Source of the DNA: Beijerinckiaceae bacterium
GTDB lineage: Bacteria > Pseudomonadota > Alphaproteobacteria > Rhizobiales > Beijerinckiaceae
Reading direction: 5' to 3'
Assembly (NCBI GenBank): GCA_947478455.1
Contig: CANJWR010000011.1
Coordinates: 1-51,176 of the forward strand
DNA length: 51,176 nucleotides
Position 1 is the first letter of the stretch; each line of letters begins with the position of its first letter. This document shows, piece by piece, positions 1-8,701 of the stretch. The notes under the pieces are model-generated. The model was not told the DNA's origin and made no database searches. It saw only the letters and a program-made list of their open reading frames with translations. A program made the position numbers and the translations under genes.

Positions 1-1
1 A

Positions 2-115
2 GCATCCAGAACCTGGCGTCGATTGAAAGGCGAAAATCAATTGCCGAAAGTCATCAACGGTGTAAAGTTTAGAGACGGAATCGAAGTCGCGCCAGAGATC
101 AAATTCGCCGCTTGA
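2..115 (+). pseudogene. IS256-like (mutator) transposase, C-terminal end only
   Basis: The reading frame is open from the window edge to a TGA at 113-115. It encodes 37 residues including RRLKGENQLPKVINGVKF and then RDGIEV, ending in AA. This resembles my recollection of the C-terminus of mutator/IS256-family transposases, where a GVxFxDGIEV-like stretch closes the protein. The rest lies outside the window, so I cannot tell whether the element is intact. The sequence just after the stop (about 121-150) would hold the right terminal inverted repeat of such an element. No companion repeat can be checked here. Frame and motif are seen; the family assignment is from memory and moderately secure. 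Confidence 0.5.
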
Positions 116-374
116 TTCACGCCGTCACCTAAATTCAACCATAGCTCGCAAAAAAGCACCCAGTCGTTTAAGACTTTCATAAAAACGGGCGTTTCGAGAT
201 CGAACGAAAACCCGTTAAATTTCTTAAGGTAAACGGCGTTTGAAATTAGGCCTGAAACCGGACAGATTCGGCGTTTCAACGGGTCTCCATGCACGCGCAT
301 CGGAACGCGCGCGCCTTTTTCCCCGATGGAAACGCGCTGCTTATGGTTTCCCAAAAGTTAAGCCTGAGCGGAGT
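116..374. other. non-coding stretch after transposase remnant
   Basis: About 260 bases lie between the transposase end and the stop of the decarboxylase-like gene. The first 35 bases probably include the terminal repeat of the insertion sequence. A 105-codon minus-strand frame runs through part of it (37-354), but it has no convincing ribosome binding site and no family resemblance. I see no RNA gene or clear terminator here. Confidence 0.4.
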
Positions 375-1130
375 CTAGCTGCCAGCCATCAGGCGACCAT
401 AGCCCTGTATGGGCTTCCAGAAATCGACAAGATGCAGGGTGTTCCAGATCATCGCATTCTGGTTGCAGATGACAGGCTTGCCGAACTCGCGCTCCAGCGG
501 TTCGACAAGCGAATTGATCATCCACGCGCCGCCGCCGATGTAGAGACCATCGGCTTCGGGAAACTTCTCGAAGGCCTGTCGGCCGAGTTCCCAGCCGAGA
601 TCAAAACTTTCCTTGATACCCATTTTCTGGAAGCGTTCCGGGCCCATGACGTCCGTCGCTGCGCCCGCGACCGCGACGCCCTCACGGGCAAAGAACTGCC
701 CCAGCACCTTGTTCATCTCCGGACGCCATTTGTTGGCGAGCGCGATATTCTTGATGCCCAGATGTTTGGCCGCCTGCGTGACACCCAGCACTGAGGATGT
801 TGCCGGCTTGCCTGTCTGCTTCGCGAGTCGACCCACAAGTTCGTCGTGGGCGTCGATTCCGATGAGGATCGGCAGCGGAACGCCAGACTGCATGATCAGA
901 TCGATCTCTCGGCCCATCATGGCTTCAGTCAATTCCTCCGCATAGGCGAAGACCCGCTTCACATCTGCGGCCGAAAATTCCTGTAGTCCTACGCCGGCGC
1001 CCACCAGCATCACATCGCGTACCATGCGGTAAAACTCGAAGGGCGAGTTATCGATCACGGCAAGCGGATAGAGAATTCCGAGCTTGCGCTTCGGCATGAA
1101 ATCGTAGGAGGGCGGCGGTACGAAGGCCAT
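375..1130 (-). CDS. Asp/Glu racemase superfamily protein (maleate isomerase/arylmalonate decarboxylase-like), cysteine-less active site
   Basis: The 251-residue product has the length and layout of maleate cis-trans isomerases and arylmalonate decarboxylases: two similar alpha/beta lobes, GILYP near residues 18-22, and the second-lobe stretch ADGLYIGGGAW at 193-203. In characterised members one or two catalytic cysteines sit in each lobe's loop. Here the matching places read MQSGVPLP (80-87) and YIGGGAW (197-203). The only cysteine in the protein is Cys222, outside both. Chemistry may therefore differ from isomerisation or decarboxylation through a thiolate. It is the last gene of a minus-strand operon with two FAH-family enzymes. 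GGGAG lies six bases before the ATG. The pathway is unknown; catabolism of a dicarboxylic or aromatic intermediate is a guess from context. Confidence 0.75.
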   Translation of the reverse strand: MAFVPPPSYDFMPKRKLGILYPLAVIDNSPFEFYRMVRDVMLVGAGVGLQEFSAADVKRVFAYAEELTEAMMGREIDLIMQSGVPLPILIGIDAHDELVGRLAKQTGKPATSSVLGVTQAAKHLGIKNIALANKWRPEMNKVLGQFFAREGVAVAGAATDVMGPERFQKMGIKESFDLGWELGRQAFEKFPEADGLYIGGGAWMINSLVEPLEREFGKPVICNQNAMIWNTLHLVDFWKPIQGYGRLMAGS

Positions 1131-1214
1131 GTTTCAACTCCCGATGCGGCGTTTTACATTGTGCGTTTGAGGCACACTCACTGTGCGCGAACGACGAGTC
1201 AACGTCGCGTCCGT

Positions 1215-2192
1215 TCAGGCGAATGTGGTGCGCAGGATGCCGATGCCGGCGACTTCCGCTTCTGCAACATCGCCGGGCTTGAGCCACCACGGAGCCTCGC
1301 CCGGTTTGCGGCCTGCCGCGACGCCGCTCGGTGTGCCGGACGACAGGATGTCGCCGGGCTCAAGACCGATCTGCGACCACCATGACACAAGTTTCGCCAT
1401 GTCGAACAACATGCTTTTCAGGGTCGAGCTCTGGCGCGTTTCGCCGTTGATGCGCATTTCAACTTTCAAAGCAGCAGGATCGTCGAACTCATCCAGCGTC
1501 ACGATATGCGGCCCCATCGGAGCGCAATTGGCGAGATTTTTGCCGAGCATCGGAATGCCCACGGCCTGTTCGTTACGATAGACATCGCGGGCCGAAAGAT
1601 CGTTAAAAATTGTGTAGCCGAATACATAACCCATCGCCTGCTCCGGCGACACCCGATAGGCTGGCTTGCCGATGATTGCTGCGACTTCGACTTCGTAATC
1701 GAACCTGATGGTCTCAAACGGAATCGGGATTGTCCTGTCGGGTCCAGCGAATGTCGTGTTGAATTGCGGAAATGCAACCGGGTTTTGCGGGTTGGCCATG
1801 CTGGTCATCTCGGCCAGATGCTCGACAAAGTTCTTGCCGGCTGCGATGAACTTGCCGGCGTTCGGGACAGGCGCATCAAGCTCGATGTCGTCCATCGAAA
1901 ACAATGCGGGCTTTCCATCGATGCCCGTCAACGGTCGACCGTTGCTGAGCGCATTTTGCGCAAAGGTCAGCGTTTCGCGCGCAGCCGCAAGCGCCATATC
2001 GCCGCCGGAGATAAACGACACCGCCTCCGAAGGTGCGAATGCGCGCGCGATCTCGGCGGCCTTGCGCTTCGGCATCAGCTGCGCGAGACGCGCAGCAGTC
2101 CCGCGCTCTACATCGACCACATGATGATCGCCAACGCGGATTCCGAACCGCATATCGTTGCTGTCGCGGCGATGAAAAGTTACAAAGCGCAT
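1215..2192 (-). CDS. fumarylacetoacetate hydrolase family protein
   Basis: The 325-residue product carries the FAH-type fold in its C-terminal two thirds. DYEVEVAAIIGK supplies metal-binding acidic residues, GYTIFNDLSARD is the conserved core motif, and ILSSGTPSGVAAGRKP is the usual C-terminal loop. Family members hydrolyse or hydrate C-C bonds in beta-diketo acids, or decarboxylate or isomerise catabolic intermediates, with Mg or Mn. The N-terminal about 100 residues match the extra domain seen in longer FAH-like proteins. The start codon overlaps the stop of the upstream FAH gene (TGATG), which suggests translational coupling. The substrate cannot be read from sequence, but pairing with a second FAH protein and a racemase-superfamily enzyme points to one degradative route. 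Confidence 0.88.
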   Translation of the reverse strand: MRFVTFHRRDSNDMRFGIRVGDHHVVDVERGTAARLAQLMPKRKAAEIARAFAPSEAVSFISGGDMALAAARETLTFAQNALSNGRPLTGIDGKPALFSMDDIELDAPVPNAGKFIAAGKNFVEHLAEMTSMANPQNPVAFPQFNTTFAGPDRTIPIPFETIRFDYEVEVAAIIGKPAYRVSPEQAMGYVFGYTIFNDLSARDVYRNEQAVGIPMLGKNLANCAPMGPHIVTLDEFDDPAALKVEMRINGETRQSSTLKSMLFDMAKLVSWWSQIGLEPGDILSSGTPSGVAAGRKPGEAPWWLKPGDVAEAEVAGIGILRTTFA

Positions 2193-3109
2193 CAGCGGCT
2201 CCCATTCTTCTGATTGCCGATAGTCACACGCAATGTCCCGATTTCAGCGCAGGATATTTCGATCACGTCACCGGCGACGATCTTTGCAGGCGGACATTTC
2301 TGATGCCCATCGCGCAGGATCGCCGGGCCGAGGCCGATCATATCGCCAGGCAACAGGGTCGAAGCGGACCAGCGCGACGCGAGATCGCCGACAGTCCAGA
2401 ACAGATCATCCAGCGAGAAGGCCTGCCGCAACTCTCCGTTGATGCGCATCTCGACCCTTGACGGCTGCGCCGCCGGGTCTTCAGGCAACCAGACGATCGG
2501 GCCCAAGGCTGAAACGCCACGATGGTTTTTCGCCATGAGGCCATTGTTGGTGCGCGCTTCCTCTTCAAAACGCGCGCGGTCGGTCACATCGGCAATCAGC
2601 GTGAAACCCACAATTGCGTCGGTCGCCGCAGCAGCATCCAGACGAAACGCCGACTTGCCGACAATCGCACCGATCACGGCGTCGACATCCCATTTATCCG
2701 CCAGATCCGGCAGTTCAATCGTGGCTGCGGGATCGGCAAAAGCGCTCTTGTATTTGAGCATGGCGACGACGGGCGCATTGTCTTTCAGCGGCTCGGCAAA
2801 GCGTCGGCTGCCGGCCATCAGCACGCGAGCGCGGTCGGCCAGCGGGGCAACGATGTGCGCGTCTTCAATATCGAGGCCGCCACGCGCCCACTCGTCGATC
2901 TCCACCCGGGAAGACGCGTCGAGTGAATTCCACGATTCCAGCAGGGCGCAAAGTCCGCCTTCGGGCGACACGCTGCTCGTGTGGGAAAATGCCTGTCGCG
3001 GGGCGCTGGAATGAAACTGGTCGAGCCCGCACAGACGTTCGCTGTCCAGCACTGCCAGTTTCTCGACGCCATGCTCGCCGCCGCGCAGTTCAACGACCGC
3101 AACCTTCAT
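2192..3109 (-). CDS. fumarylacetoacetate hydrolase family protein, divergent paralogue
   Basis: The 305-residue product starts at MKVAVVELRGG, chosen because AAGGAAG lies about six bases upstream. A further in-frame ATG at 3145 has no such site. The C-terminal FAH-like domain shows KWDVDAVIGAIVGKSAF and GFTLIADVTDRARFEEEAR, followed by RVEMRINGEL. Compared with the next gene, the metal-site region reads DVDAVIGAIVG rather than DYEVEVAAIIG. One acidic ligand therefore seems replaced, and activity may differ or be lost. It is the first gene of the operon and lies divergent to the acyltransferase gene across about 150 bases. Both FAH proteins may act as partners or on successive steps; this is inference. 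Confidence 0.8.
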   Translation of the reverse strand: MKVAVVELRGGEHGVEKLAVLDSERLCGLDQFHSSAPRQAFSHTSSVSPEGGLCALLESWNSLDASSRVEIDEWARGGLDIEDAHIVAPLADRARVLMAGSRRFAEPLKDNAPVVAMLKYKSAFADPAATIELPDLADKWDVDAVIGAIVGKSAFRLDAAAATDAIVGFTLIADVTDRARFEEEARTNNGLMAKNHRGVSALGPIVWLPEDPAAQPSRVEMRINGELRQAFSLDDLFWTVGDLASRWSASTLLPGDMIGLGPAILRDGHQKCPPAKIVAGDVIEISCAEIGTLRVTIGNQKNGSR

Positions 3110-3272
3110 TCGAACTTCCTTCCGCCCTGCCCTTTTTGCTTGCATATCAGGTTGGCCGCAAAGCCCCTACCGCGCAAGCCCTTGCCCGGTTTCGGCTTGA
3201 CCCACCACGCAATCTCTCGCAAGTTCGCAGCGAAGACGATGCTTTTCCGGGAATGCAGGATTGGAATCCGAG

Positions 3273-4250
3273 GTGACGGCCGAGCCGGTCAAAACCCGCC
3301 GCGTCTACGAGTGGTCTCCCCCGCCAACGCCACCGTTCAGCGACCTTTTTGCAGGCGGCGCGCGCACGCGCGGCTGGTTGAACCACTGGATTCTGGGCAA
3401 GCTGCAAGACGGTTTCTATCTGGCCATGTATCAGGTCTTCCGGCGCTCGCCGATCGACTTCGTGTCGAATTTCGGCGCGCATCTCGGCTGGCTTGTGGTG
3501 AAGAACTTCAAGCCGCGCACAATGGAAGGCGCCCGGCGGAATTTTCGTCGTCTGAAACCGCAATGGACCGACGCCGAAGTTGAGGCCGCAGTTGAGCGGC
3601 TGTACCGGCACATCGGGCGGGTGATGACCGAATTCGCCATTCTGACAAGGCTGGCAGGCGATGGCCGCATTCGGCTGTTCAACGAGGGCGCACTACTGGG
3701 GGCGCTCGAAAAGGGGCCGGTGATCATCGTTTCCTGCCATACAGGGAACTGGGAGGTCGGCGCATCGGCTCTGAACATGCTCGGGCTGAAATGGGCTGAT
3801 TTCTATGTTCCGCCCGCCCGCGAAGTGCAGCACAAGCTGGCCAACGAAATTCGCGAGACCTTCGGGATCAGGATGTTGCCGCCCGGCAAAGCCGGTGTGC
3901 GCCCGGCGATTCGGGAGTTGACCGGCGGCGGCTGCCTGTCGGTTTTCTGCGACGAGGTGCATTACGACAAGGTCATGGCGCCGTTCTTTGGTCGCGAACC
4001 GCATATCGACGGAAATCTGGCCATTGCGGTGCGACTGGCGCGGATGACCGGCGCGCGGATCGTTATCGGCCATACAGTGCGCACGGAGGGTTGCCGTTTC
4101 GAGGTATCTTTCAAGGAAGCCATCGAACTGCCTGACGCGCCCCCCACACAGGCGCAGCTACAGGCCGATGTGATGATGCTGAATGCGCAGATCGAGCCTA
4201 TCGTGGCGGCGCATCTTGATCAGTGGTATTTTCTGGACAACGACTTTTAG
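3273..4250 (+). CDS. lipid A biosynthesis acyltransferase family protein (LpxL/HtrB-like)
   Basis: The product of about 325 residues belongs to the LpxL/HtrB/MsbB acyltransferase family, which adds secondary acyl chains to lipid A at the inner membrane. The catalytic HX4E motif is visible as SCHTGNWE. Family features continue with a PPAREVQ segment, FCDEVHYDKVMAPFFG and a C-terminal QWYFLDNDF. The N-terminus has a Pro-rich cytosolic segment before the hydrophobic stretch. I prefer the GTG at 3273, with GGA about seven bases upstream, over an in-frame TTG at 3261 that directly abuts AGGA. The downstream methyltransferase lies on the same strand, 127 bases away. The acceptor and the chain length are not predictable. 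Confidence 0.85.
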   Translation: MTAEPVKTRRVYEWSPPPTPPFSDLFAGGARTRGWLNHWILGKLQDGFYLAMYQVFRRSPIDFVSNFGAHLGWLVVKNFKPRTMEGARRNFRRLKPQWTDAEVEAAVERLYRHIGRVMTEFAILTRLAGDGRIRLFNEGALLGALEKGPVIIVSCHTGNWEVGASALNMLGLKWADFYVPPAREVQHKLANEIRETFGIRMLPPGKAGVRPAIRELTGGGCLSVFCDEVHYDKVMAPFFGREPHIDGNLAIAVRLARMTGARIVIGHTVRTEGCRFEVSFKEAIELPDAPPTQAQLQADVMMLNAQIEPIVAAHLDQWYFLDNDF

Positions 4251-4377
4251 ATGCAGTCCGGGCTTCTGCTTGACCCGGCGGCTTGAGCCGATATTTTGCG
4301 ATCCTGATCAGCGCCATGCAAATCCCGTTCTAAGCAAGAACGGCGCGGGCGGCGCCCCGCCAGAGCAATGGCCCCCG

Positions 4378-5220
4378 ATGTCCGATGTTCGCCTCCCGTA
4401 TTTCGACTTTCTTCTGTCCCAACTGGACAAGAAGAACGCCGCCGTCGAAACCAGTTTCGGTCGCCATGTCCATTGGGGATACTGGGCAGATCCGGCGTCC
4501 GCCCGGTATGAAGACGAGGATTATGGCCGTGCCGCCGAGCAGCTGACACTTGAACTCTGCCAGATGGTTGGAGTGAAAGAGGGCGAAAAGCTGCTCGACG
4601 TGGGTTGCGGTTTTGGCGGCACCATCGCGTCGCTGAATGAGCGCTTCGATAATCTGGACATGACTGGGCTCAATATCGACGAGCGTCAGCTTGAGCGCGC
4701 CCGCTCAATTGTGGTTCCCCGCGCGTCAAACCGGGTGGAGTTCGTGCAGGGCGACGCCTGCAAACTGCCGTTCCCGGATGCCAGTTTCGACCGCATTCTG
4801 GCGGTGGAGTGCATCTTCCACTTCCCAAGTCGCGACGATTTTTTCCGCGAAGCCTTCCGGGTGCTAAAACCCGGCGGCGTGCTGGCGCTTTCGGATTTCG
4901 TGCCGTCGCCCCTGTTCCTGCCGGCGCTGTGGATCGGCCGTGCGAAATGGCTGAAAAAACTGAACGATTTCGGCGATCTGAATTTCGAGGCGACCTTCAG
5001 CGTCTATGAGCGCCTGGCGCGCGATGCGGGACTGGAATTCGCGGTTCGCCGCAATATCACCCGCAATATTCTGCCGACCTACGGATATATTGAGGCCATG
5101 CTGAAGAGGGGCTCAGACAAGGGCGCAGGACTGATCTTTAAATCGATCCTCGCCATGGGGCGCGGGCTGGGTAAATCCGGCCTGCTGAACTATTGCCTGC
5201 TGTCGTTCAGGAAGCCCTAG
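4378..5220 (+). CDS. class I SAM-dependent methyltransferase
   Basis: The 280-residue product has a Methyltransf_11 core. Motif I is LLDVGCGFGG at about residues 72-81, then LNIDERQLERAR, VQGDACKLPFPDASFD and FRVLKPGGVLALSDF. The N-terminal HWGYW segment and overall size resemble small-molecule or lipid methyltransferases of the tocopherol/sterol/rebeccamycin O-methyltransferase type. The substrate is not identifiable. Its position after a lipid A acyltransferase hints at a lipid substrate but does not show it. The start ATGTCCGATGTT is chosen because upstream in-frame codons give a peptide overlapping the acyltransferase. Its stop overlaps the stop of the convergent hydrolase gene by 14 bases. 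Confidence 0.85.
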   Translation: MSDVRLPYFDFLLSQLDKKNAAVETSFGRHVHWGYWADPASARYEDEDYGRAAEQLTLELCQMVGVKEGEKLLDVGCGFGGTIASLNERFDNLDMTGLNIDERQLERARSIVVPRASNRVEFVQGDACKLPFPDASFDRILAVECIFHFPSRDDFFREAFRVLKPGGVLALSDFVPSPLFLPALWIGRAKWLKKLNDFGDLNFEATFSVYERLARDAGLEFAVRRNITRNILPTYGYIEAMLKRGSDKGAGLIFKSILAMGRGLGKSGLLNYCLLSFRKP

Positions 5221-6109
5221 CGACCTGCGCCGAATCCGCCACGGTCTCGTTCGAGCCAGACTCACGGATGCCCGGGTGGTCGCCGTAGGCGGCCTTCCAC
5301 TTCGCGATCAGGTCCGAATTGTCGTGGTTCCAAGGATGGAACGATGGACGATAATAGTCGAGATAGAGGCCTAGCGGGGCGAACTTGGCCAGAACCGACA
5401 AGGCGGGCGCTCCATCCGTTGCGGCCTCGGCGTCCGGGCCCGCGGCTTTTTTCAGTTTGCGCTGTTGCCACTTGATCATGCCGAACCCGATGCTGAGCCC
5501 CGCAATGCCTAGCAGGGTGACGGACGCCATCACCGCAACGCGGTGCAGGTAGGCAATCGGGCCCTTGCCGACGACATGCTGGTAAACGTCGAAACAGACG
5601 CCCTTGTGTTCCGTCTCTTCAACCGCATGCCAGAGCCAGAGGGCCGCAAAGGCCGGGTCGTTGGCCTCCATGACGTGATCCTGTTCGGTCAGGATCGAGT
5701 TGGCGAACATTGCGGTGAAATGTTCCATCGCGCAGGTGGTGGCGAGCTGCGTCGATTTCGGCATGAACTTGCGGCTGGGCGCCATGGAGGCTTTGGCCAA
5801 CCGCTCCATCATCTCCCCATAGGGATGAACCTTCTTCAGTTCCTCGTTGGAGCGGGCATGCTCCTTGGTGTGCATCGCCTCCTGATAGATGAAGTTGCGG
5901 GCCTGCTGCTTCAGCTCCGGATCGGTGATCTTGTCCAGATAAGCACGCACGGAATCGACGAAATATGTCTCGCCTGTCGGGAAGAAGAACGACATGGCGT
6001 TGAGGGCGTTCTCGAATTCCTTGCTGTCATGGCTCCACCGATCGACCTTCGCATCAGCGAAGTCGATGTTAACTCGGCGGCGGATGATCGGCGCGTGCGA
6101 GGAATTCAT
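5207..6109 (-). CDS. predicted metal-dependent hydrolase (PF10118/COG3687 type)
   Basis: The 300-residue helical protein has the His/Glu pattern of the Metal_hydrol (PF10118) family. It begins with RVNIDFADAKVDRW and continues with SFFFPTGETYFVDSVR, IYQEAMHTKEHARSNEE and LWHAVEETEHKGVCFDVYQ. The E..H..EH and EExEHK clusters look like a ferritin-like di-metal site. One hydrophobic segment near residues 190-215 (VAVMASVTLLGIAGLSIGFGMI) may anchor it in the membrane. I start at MNSSHAPIIRRR rather than 31 codons earlier, because family similarity begins there. The biochemical role of this family is not established. It is convergent with the methyltransferase gene. Confidence 0.8.
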   Translation of the reverse strand: MNSSHAPIIRRRVNIDFADAKVDRWSHDSKEFENALNAMSFFFPTGETYFVDSVRAYLDKITDPELKQQARNFIYQEAMHTKEHARSNEELKKVHPYGEMMERLAKASMAPSRKFMPKSTQLATTCAMEHFTAMFANSILTEQDHVMEANDPAFAALWLWHAVEETEHKGVCFDVYQHVVGKGPIAYLHRVAVMASVTLLGIAGLSIGFGMIKWQQRKLKKAAGPDAEAATDGAPALSVLAKFAPLGLYLDYYRPSFHPWNHDNSDLIAKWKAAYGDHPGIRESGSNETVADSAQVARAS

Positions 6110-6216
6110 GGGACCGGCATTTCTGGAGTTGCCGGGACTATATGGCTCCCACCCCCTTGAAGACAAGGTTTTGCGCCCGGCGGGGCTGCGCGAAAGCGCC
6201 ACGTCGCGGGCAGTCT

Positions 6217-6480
6217 CTACGCCGCTTTCCCGGATGAGGATGACCTGCGCCGCCGCAATCCGCTCCAGACGCCAAATCCGGCGCCCAGCGCTGCGCCCGG
6301 GAGCGCCGAAAAAAAGCCGACGCTAGCTGCGCCTATCTCACAACCGCCGGAATCCCCCGGCGTGCCGCATCGCGGGTCGAAAGCATGAGCCAGCACGAGG
6401 ATGGTGAACGCAACCACGATCGGAGTGAGAACGAGCCCAAGAAGTCCGAAGCCTATGGCGCGCGCCGCGATGGACCACAT
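6217..6480 (-). CDS. small two-span membrane protein, unknown function
   Basis: The 87-residue product has a hydrophobic helix at about residues 7-32 (GFGLLGLVLTPIVVAFTILV). A short loop follows with two cysteines (DPRCGTPGDSGGCEIG), then a second hydrophobic stretch (ASVGFFSALPGAALGAGFG) and an Arg/Ser-rich tail. The paired loop cysteines would face the periplasm if the tail is cytosolic. I do not recognise the family, and the ribosome binding site is weak. It lies between the metal-dependent hydrolase and the HerA-like gene, all on the minus strand. Confidence 0.5.
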   Translation of the reverse strand: MWSIAARAIGFGLLGLVLTPIVVAFTILVLAHAFDPRCGTPGDSGGCEIGAASVGFFSALPGAALGAGFGVWSGLRRRRSSSSGKAA

Positions 6481-6608
6481 AATTGAGCCTGTTTTGGGCT
6501 GCTTCGAGTGGGGTGCAGACTAGCTCTTCGAAAGACAATGGCAAAGAGCGAGTGTTTGCCTCCCCGCTTGGGTCCGGTCGCCCCGAAGGTCGCGAAAGGC
6601 GCACATGC

Positions 6609-8078
6609 TCACAACGCCTCGACCGCCGGGCCAGCCGTCTCGATGTCCAGCTCCGGGAATGCGATGATCCGCGTCTGCTGGAAGTCGATACGGGTCACGA
6701 TTGCTTCCGCCTGTTCGAGCTGGCCCAGCATGCGGCGGGCGCGACCCGGCGAGTGGCTGCCGAAGAAGCGGGCGATGTCGTCGTCGGGCGGACAGACATT
6801 TCGGGTCACAGCAGCGCGGCAGAGGTAAAGGAACACGCCCTGCAGATCCTGCGGCAGGCGGTGGGCGATCTCGATGGCGCGCCCCCAGGCGTCCTCGTCG
6901 TCCCCGTCCGGATAGGCGATACGGGCGCGGGCGACGGTCATGCGATGCCGAAAGCCCTGCAGATCCGGCACAGACGACCCGAGGCGGCGAATGCGACAGC
7001 GGACCAGAAAGTCGCGATGCAATACGATTGCGGGCTGAAACGCCGCAGTAGCGTCCGACAGCATATTTGCGATGATGTCGTCAATGGCGGCTTCGCGCTG
7101 TTCGTCCGTCAGGTCAGGCGGCGGGGCCGCCACAAATGCCGGGCGGGCGATTTCGTCGATCCGGGCCAGAACGTCCTGCGACTCGGTCCGGGCGCGCGGC
7201 GGTCGCGGGGCTGGCTGTGGCGCATCAGAGGGGGCGAACAGGAGACCCTGCAATTCGTCGCTCTCCTGCGCTTCGGGCAGCGGCAAAAGCTTCGGCGCGC
7301 CGCCGCGATCCGCCGTCTCGACGGCGCCGATGCGCACGCTGAGGGGGCGCCGGGCGATGGCAGGGCCGAGGCCGATGAAGGAGCCCCGCTGCAGATCGCG
7401 AAACGCGTCCGCCTGCCGTCGCTCCATGCCGAGCAGATCGGCGGCGCGGGCCATATCGATATCGAGGAAGGTGCGTCCCATCAGGAAGTTCGAAGCTTCC
7501 GCCGCGACATTCTTGGCGAGCTTGGCGAGGCGCTGGGTGGCGATGATGCCCGCCAGCCCGCGCTTGCGGCCGCGACACATAAGGTTGGTCATGGCGGCAA
7601 GGCTCATGCGGCGGGCTTCATCCGAGGCGTCCGCCGAGGCCGCGGGCGCGAAAAGTTGGGCTTCGTCCACCACCACGAGCGCCGGGAACCAGTAGTCGCG
7701 ATCGGCCTCAAACAAGGCGTTGAGGAAAATGGCCGCGCAACGGAGCTGGCCCTCGACCTCCAGCCCCTCCAGATTGAGCACGACCGAGACCCGATGCTGC
7801 CGGACGCGGGTCGCAATTGTGGCGAGTTCGGATTCGCACTCGGCTGCGTCCAGCGCCACATGGCCGTATCTTTCGGCTAGCGAGACGTAATCGCCCTCAG
7901 GGTCGATCACCACCTGCTGCACGCGCCCGGCGCTTTGCTCCAAAATCCGGCGCAAAAGATGCGATTTTCCCGAGCCGGAATTGCCCTGCACGAGCAAACG
8001 CGTGGCGAGCAGTTCTTCCAGATCGATGGCGACCGGCGCATGGGCGCTGGTGACGCCGATATCGATATCCGCTCCCAT
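6609..8078 (-). CDS. HerA-like P-loop ATPase (DUF87-type)
   Basis: The 489-residue product is a RecA/FtsK-fold ATPase of the HerA class. Walker A is GNSGSGKS at 32-39, VVIDPEGDY follows, Walker B is PALVVVDEAQLF with Asp138-Glu139, and CRGRKRGLAGIIATQRLAKL forms the sensor/arginine region. HerA proteins are hexameric DNA translocases, in archaea and some bacteria paired with NurA nuclease. No nuclease gene is adjacent here. The C-terminal about 200 residues hold a Pro-rich linker and a region I do not recognise. The start has GAGGAG just upstream. A role in DNA handling or in phage or plasmid defence is possible, but nothing nearby supports a defence island. Confidence 0.8.
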   Translation of the reverse strand: MGADIDIGVTSAHAPVAIDLEELLATRLLVQGNSGSGKSHLLRRILEQSAGRVQQVVIDPEGDYVSLAERYGHVALDAAECESELATIATRVRQHRVSVVLNLEGLEVEGQLRCAAIFLNALFEADRDYWFPALVVVDEAQLFAPAASADASDEARRMSLAAMTNLMCRGRKRGLAGIIATQRLAKLAKNVAAEASNFLMGRTFLDIDMARAADLLGMERRQADAFRDLQRGSFIGLGPAIARRPLSVRIGAVETADRGGAPKLLPLPEAQESDELQGLLFAPSDAPQPAPRPPRARTESQDVLARIDEIARPAFVAAPPPDLTDEQREAAIDDIIANMLSDATAAFQPAIVLHRDFLVRCRIRRLGSSVPDLQGFRHRMTVARARIAYPDGDDEDAWGRAIEIAHRLPQDLQGVFLYLCRAAVTRNVCPPDDDIARFFGSHSPGRARRMLGQLEQAEAIVTRIDFQQTRIIAFPELDIETAGPAVEAL

Positions 8079-8267
8079 TCACTCCTCAAGGCCTGAATCG
8101 CGCCGCTGAATAGCACGAAGCGCTCGTCAAATCAGGGCGCGCTGCCTTTCATTCACAGGTAATGGGGTCAACGCAGCGATTGCCCGGCAATTTTTGGGCC
8201 CCTCCCTCGCGCCCGGCGGCGCGATCTGCCATAAGGCCTCGATTCAGCAACCGAAGAGACCGATCCC

Positions 8268-8483
8268 ATGACCGACGTGCGCGACAGCAACGGAACGATC
8301 CTGAAGGACGGAGATTCCGTCACGCTGATCAAGGACCTGAAGGTCAAGGGAACATCCACGACCCTGAAGCGCGGCACGCTGGTCAAGAATATCCGCCTCA
8401 CGGACGACCCGGCCGAGATCGAGTGCAACGCCGAGAAGGTGAAAGGTCTTGTGCTGCGTACCGAGTTTTTGAAGAAAGCATGA
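8268..8483 (+). CDS. PhnA/YjdM-like protein, short form without zinc ribbon
   Basis: The 71-residue protein matches the C-terminal domain of the alkylphosphonate-utilisation protein PhnA (YjdM): DSNGTILKDGDSVTLIKDLKVKG, then KRGTLVKNIRL and the closing AEKVKGLVLRTEFLKK. E. coli PhnA has an extra N-terminal zinc ribbon, which is absent here, as in many alphaproteobacteria. The biochemical function is not established; no phosphonate genes are nearby. The gene stands alone between the divergent HerA-like gene and the PilZ gene. Confidence 0.88.
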   Translation: MTDVRDSNGTILKDGDSVTLIKDLKVKGTSTTLKRGTLVKNIRLTDDPAEIECNAEKVKGLVLRTEFLKKA

Positions 8484-8701
8484 CGCCGCGAGACGCACTG
8501 GCTCCAATTACACGTTCAACAAATGGTTAATACGATAAGGCCCAATCCGTAGGCACCCCTTAAATCATCTCAAACCTGTCAGTGTCACAGTCTCGCAATC
8601 GAGTTTGGATGCTGCTTCCATTTTCTGGAGACAGTCGCCTGCGGGCGCGAGATCAATGATTTTGAACGTGCATATTGCACATCGGTTTGAAGGCTTTCAG
8701 C

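Noticed and set aside
37-354. 105-codon minus-strand frame at the left edge
   Set aside because: It runs antisense through the transposase end, has no good ribosome binding site and no family resemblance.
6483-7880. 465-codon plus-strand frame opposite the HerA-like gene
   Set aside because: It is the antisense shadow of a gene with intact Walker motifs; its composition is Arg/Gly/Ala-rich without a recognisable domain.
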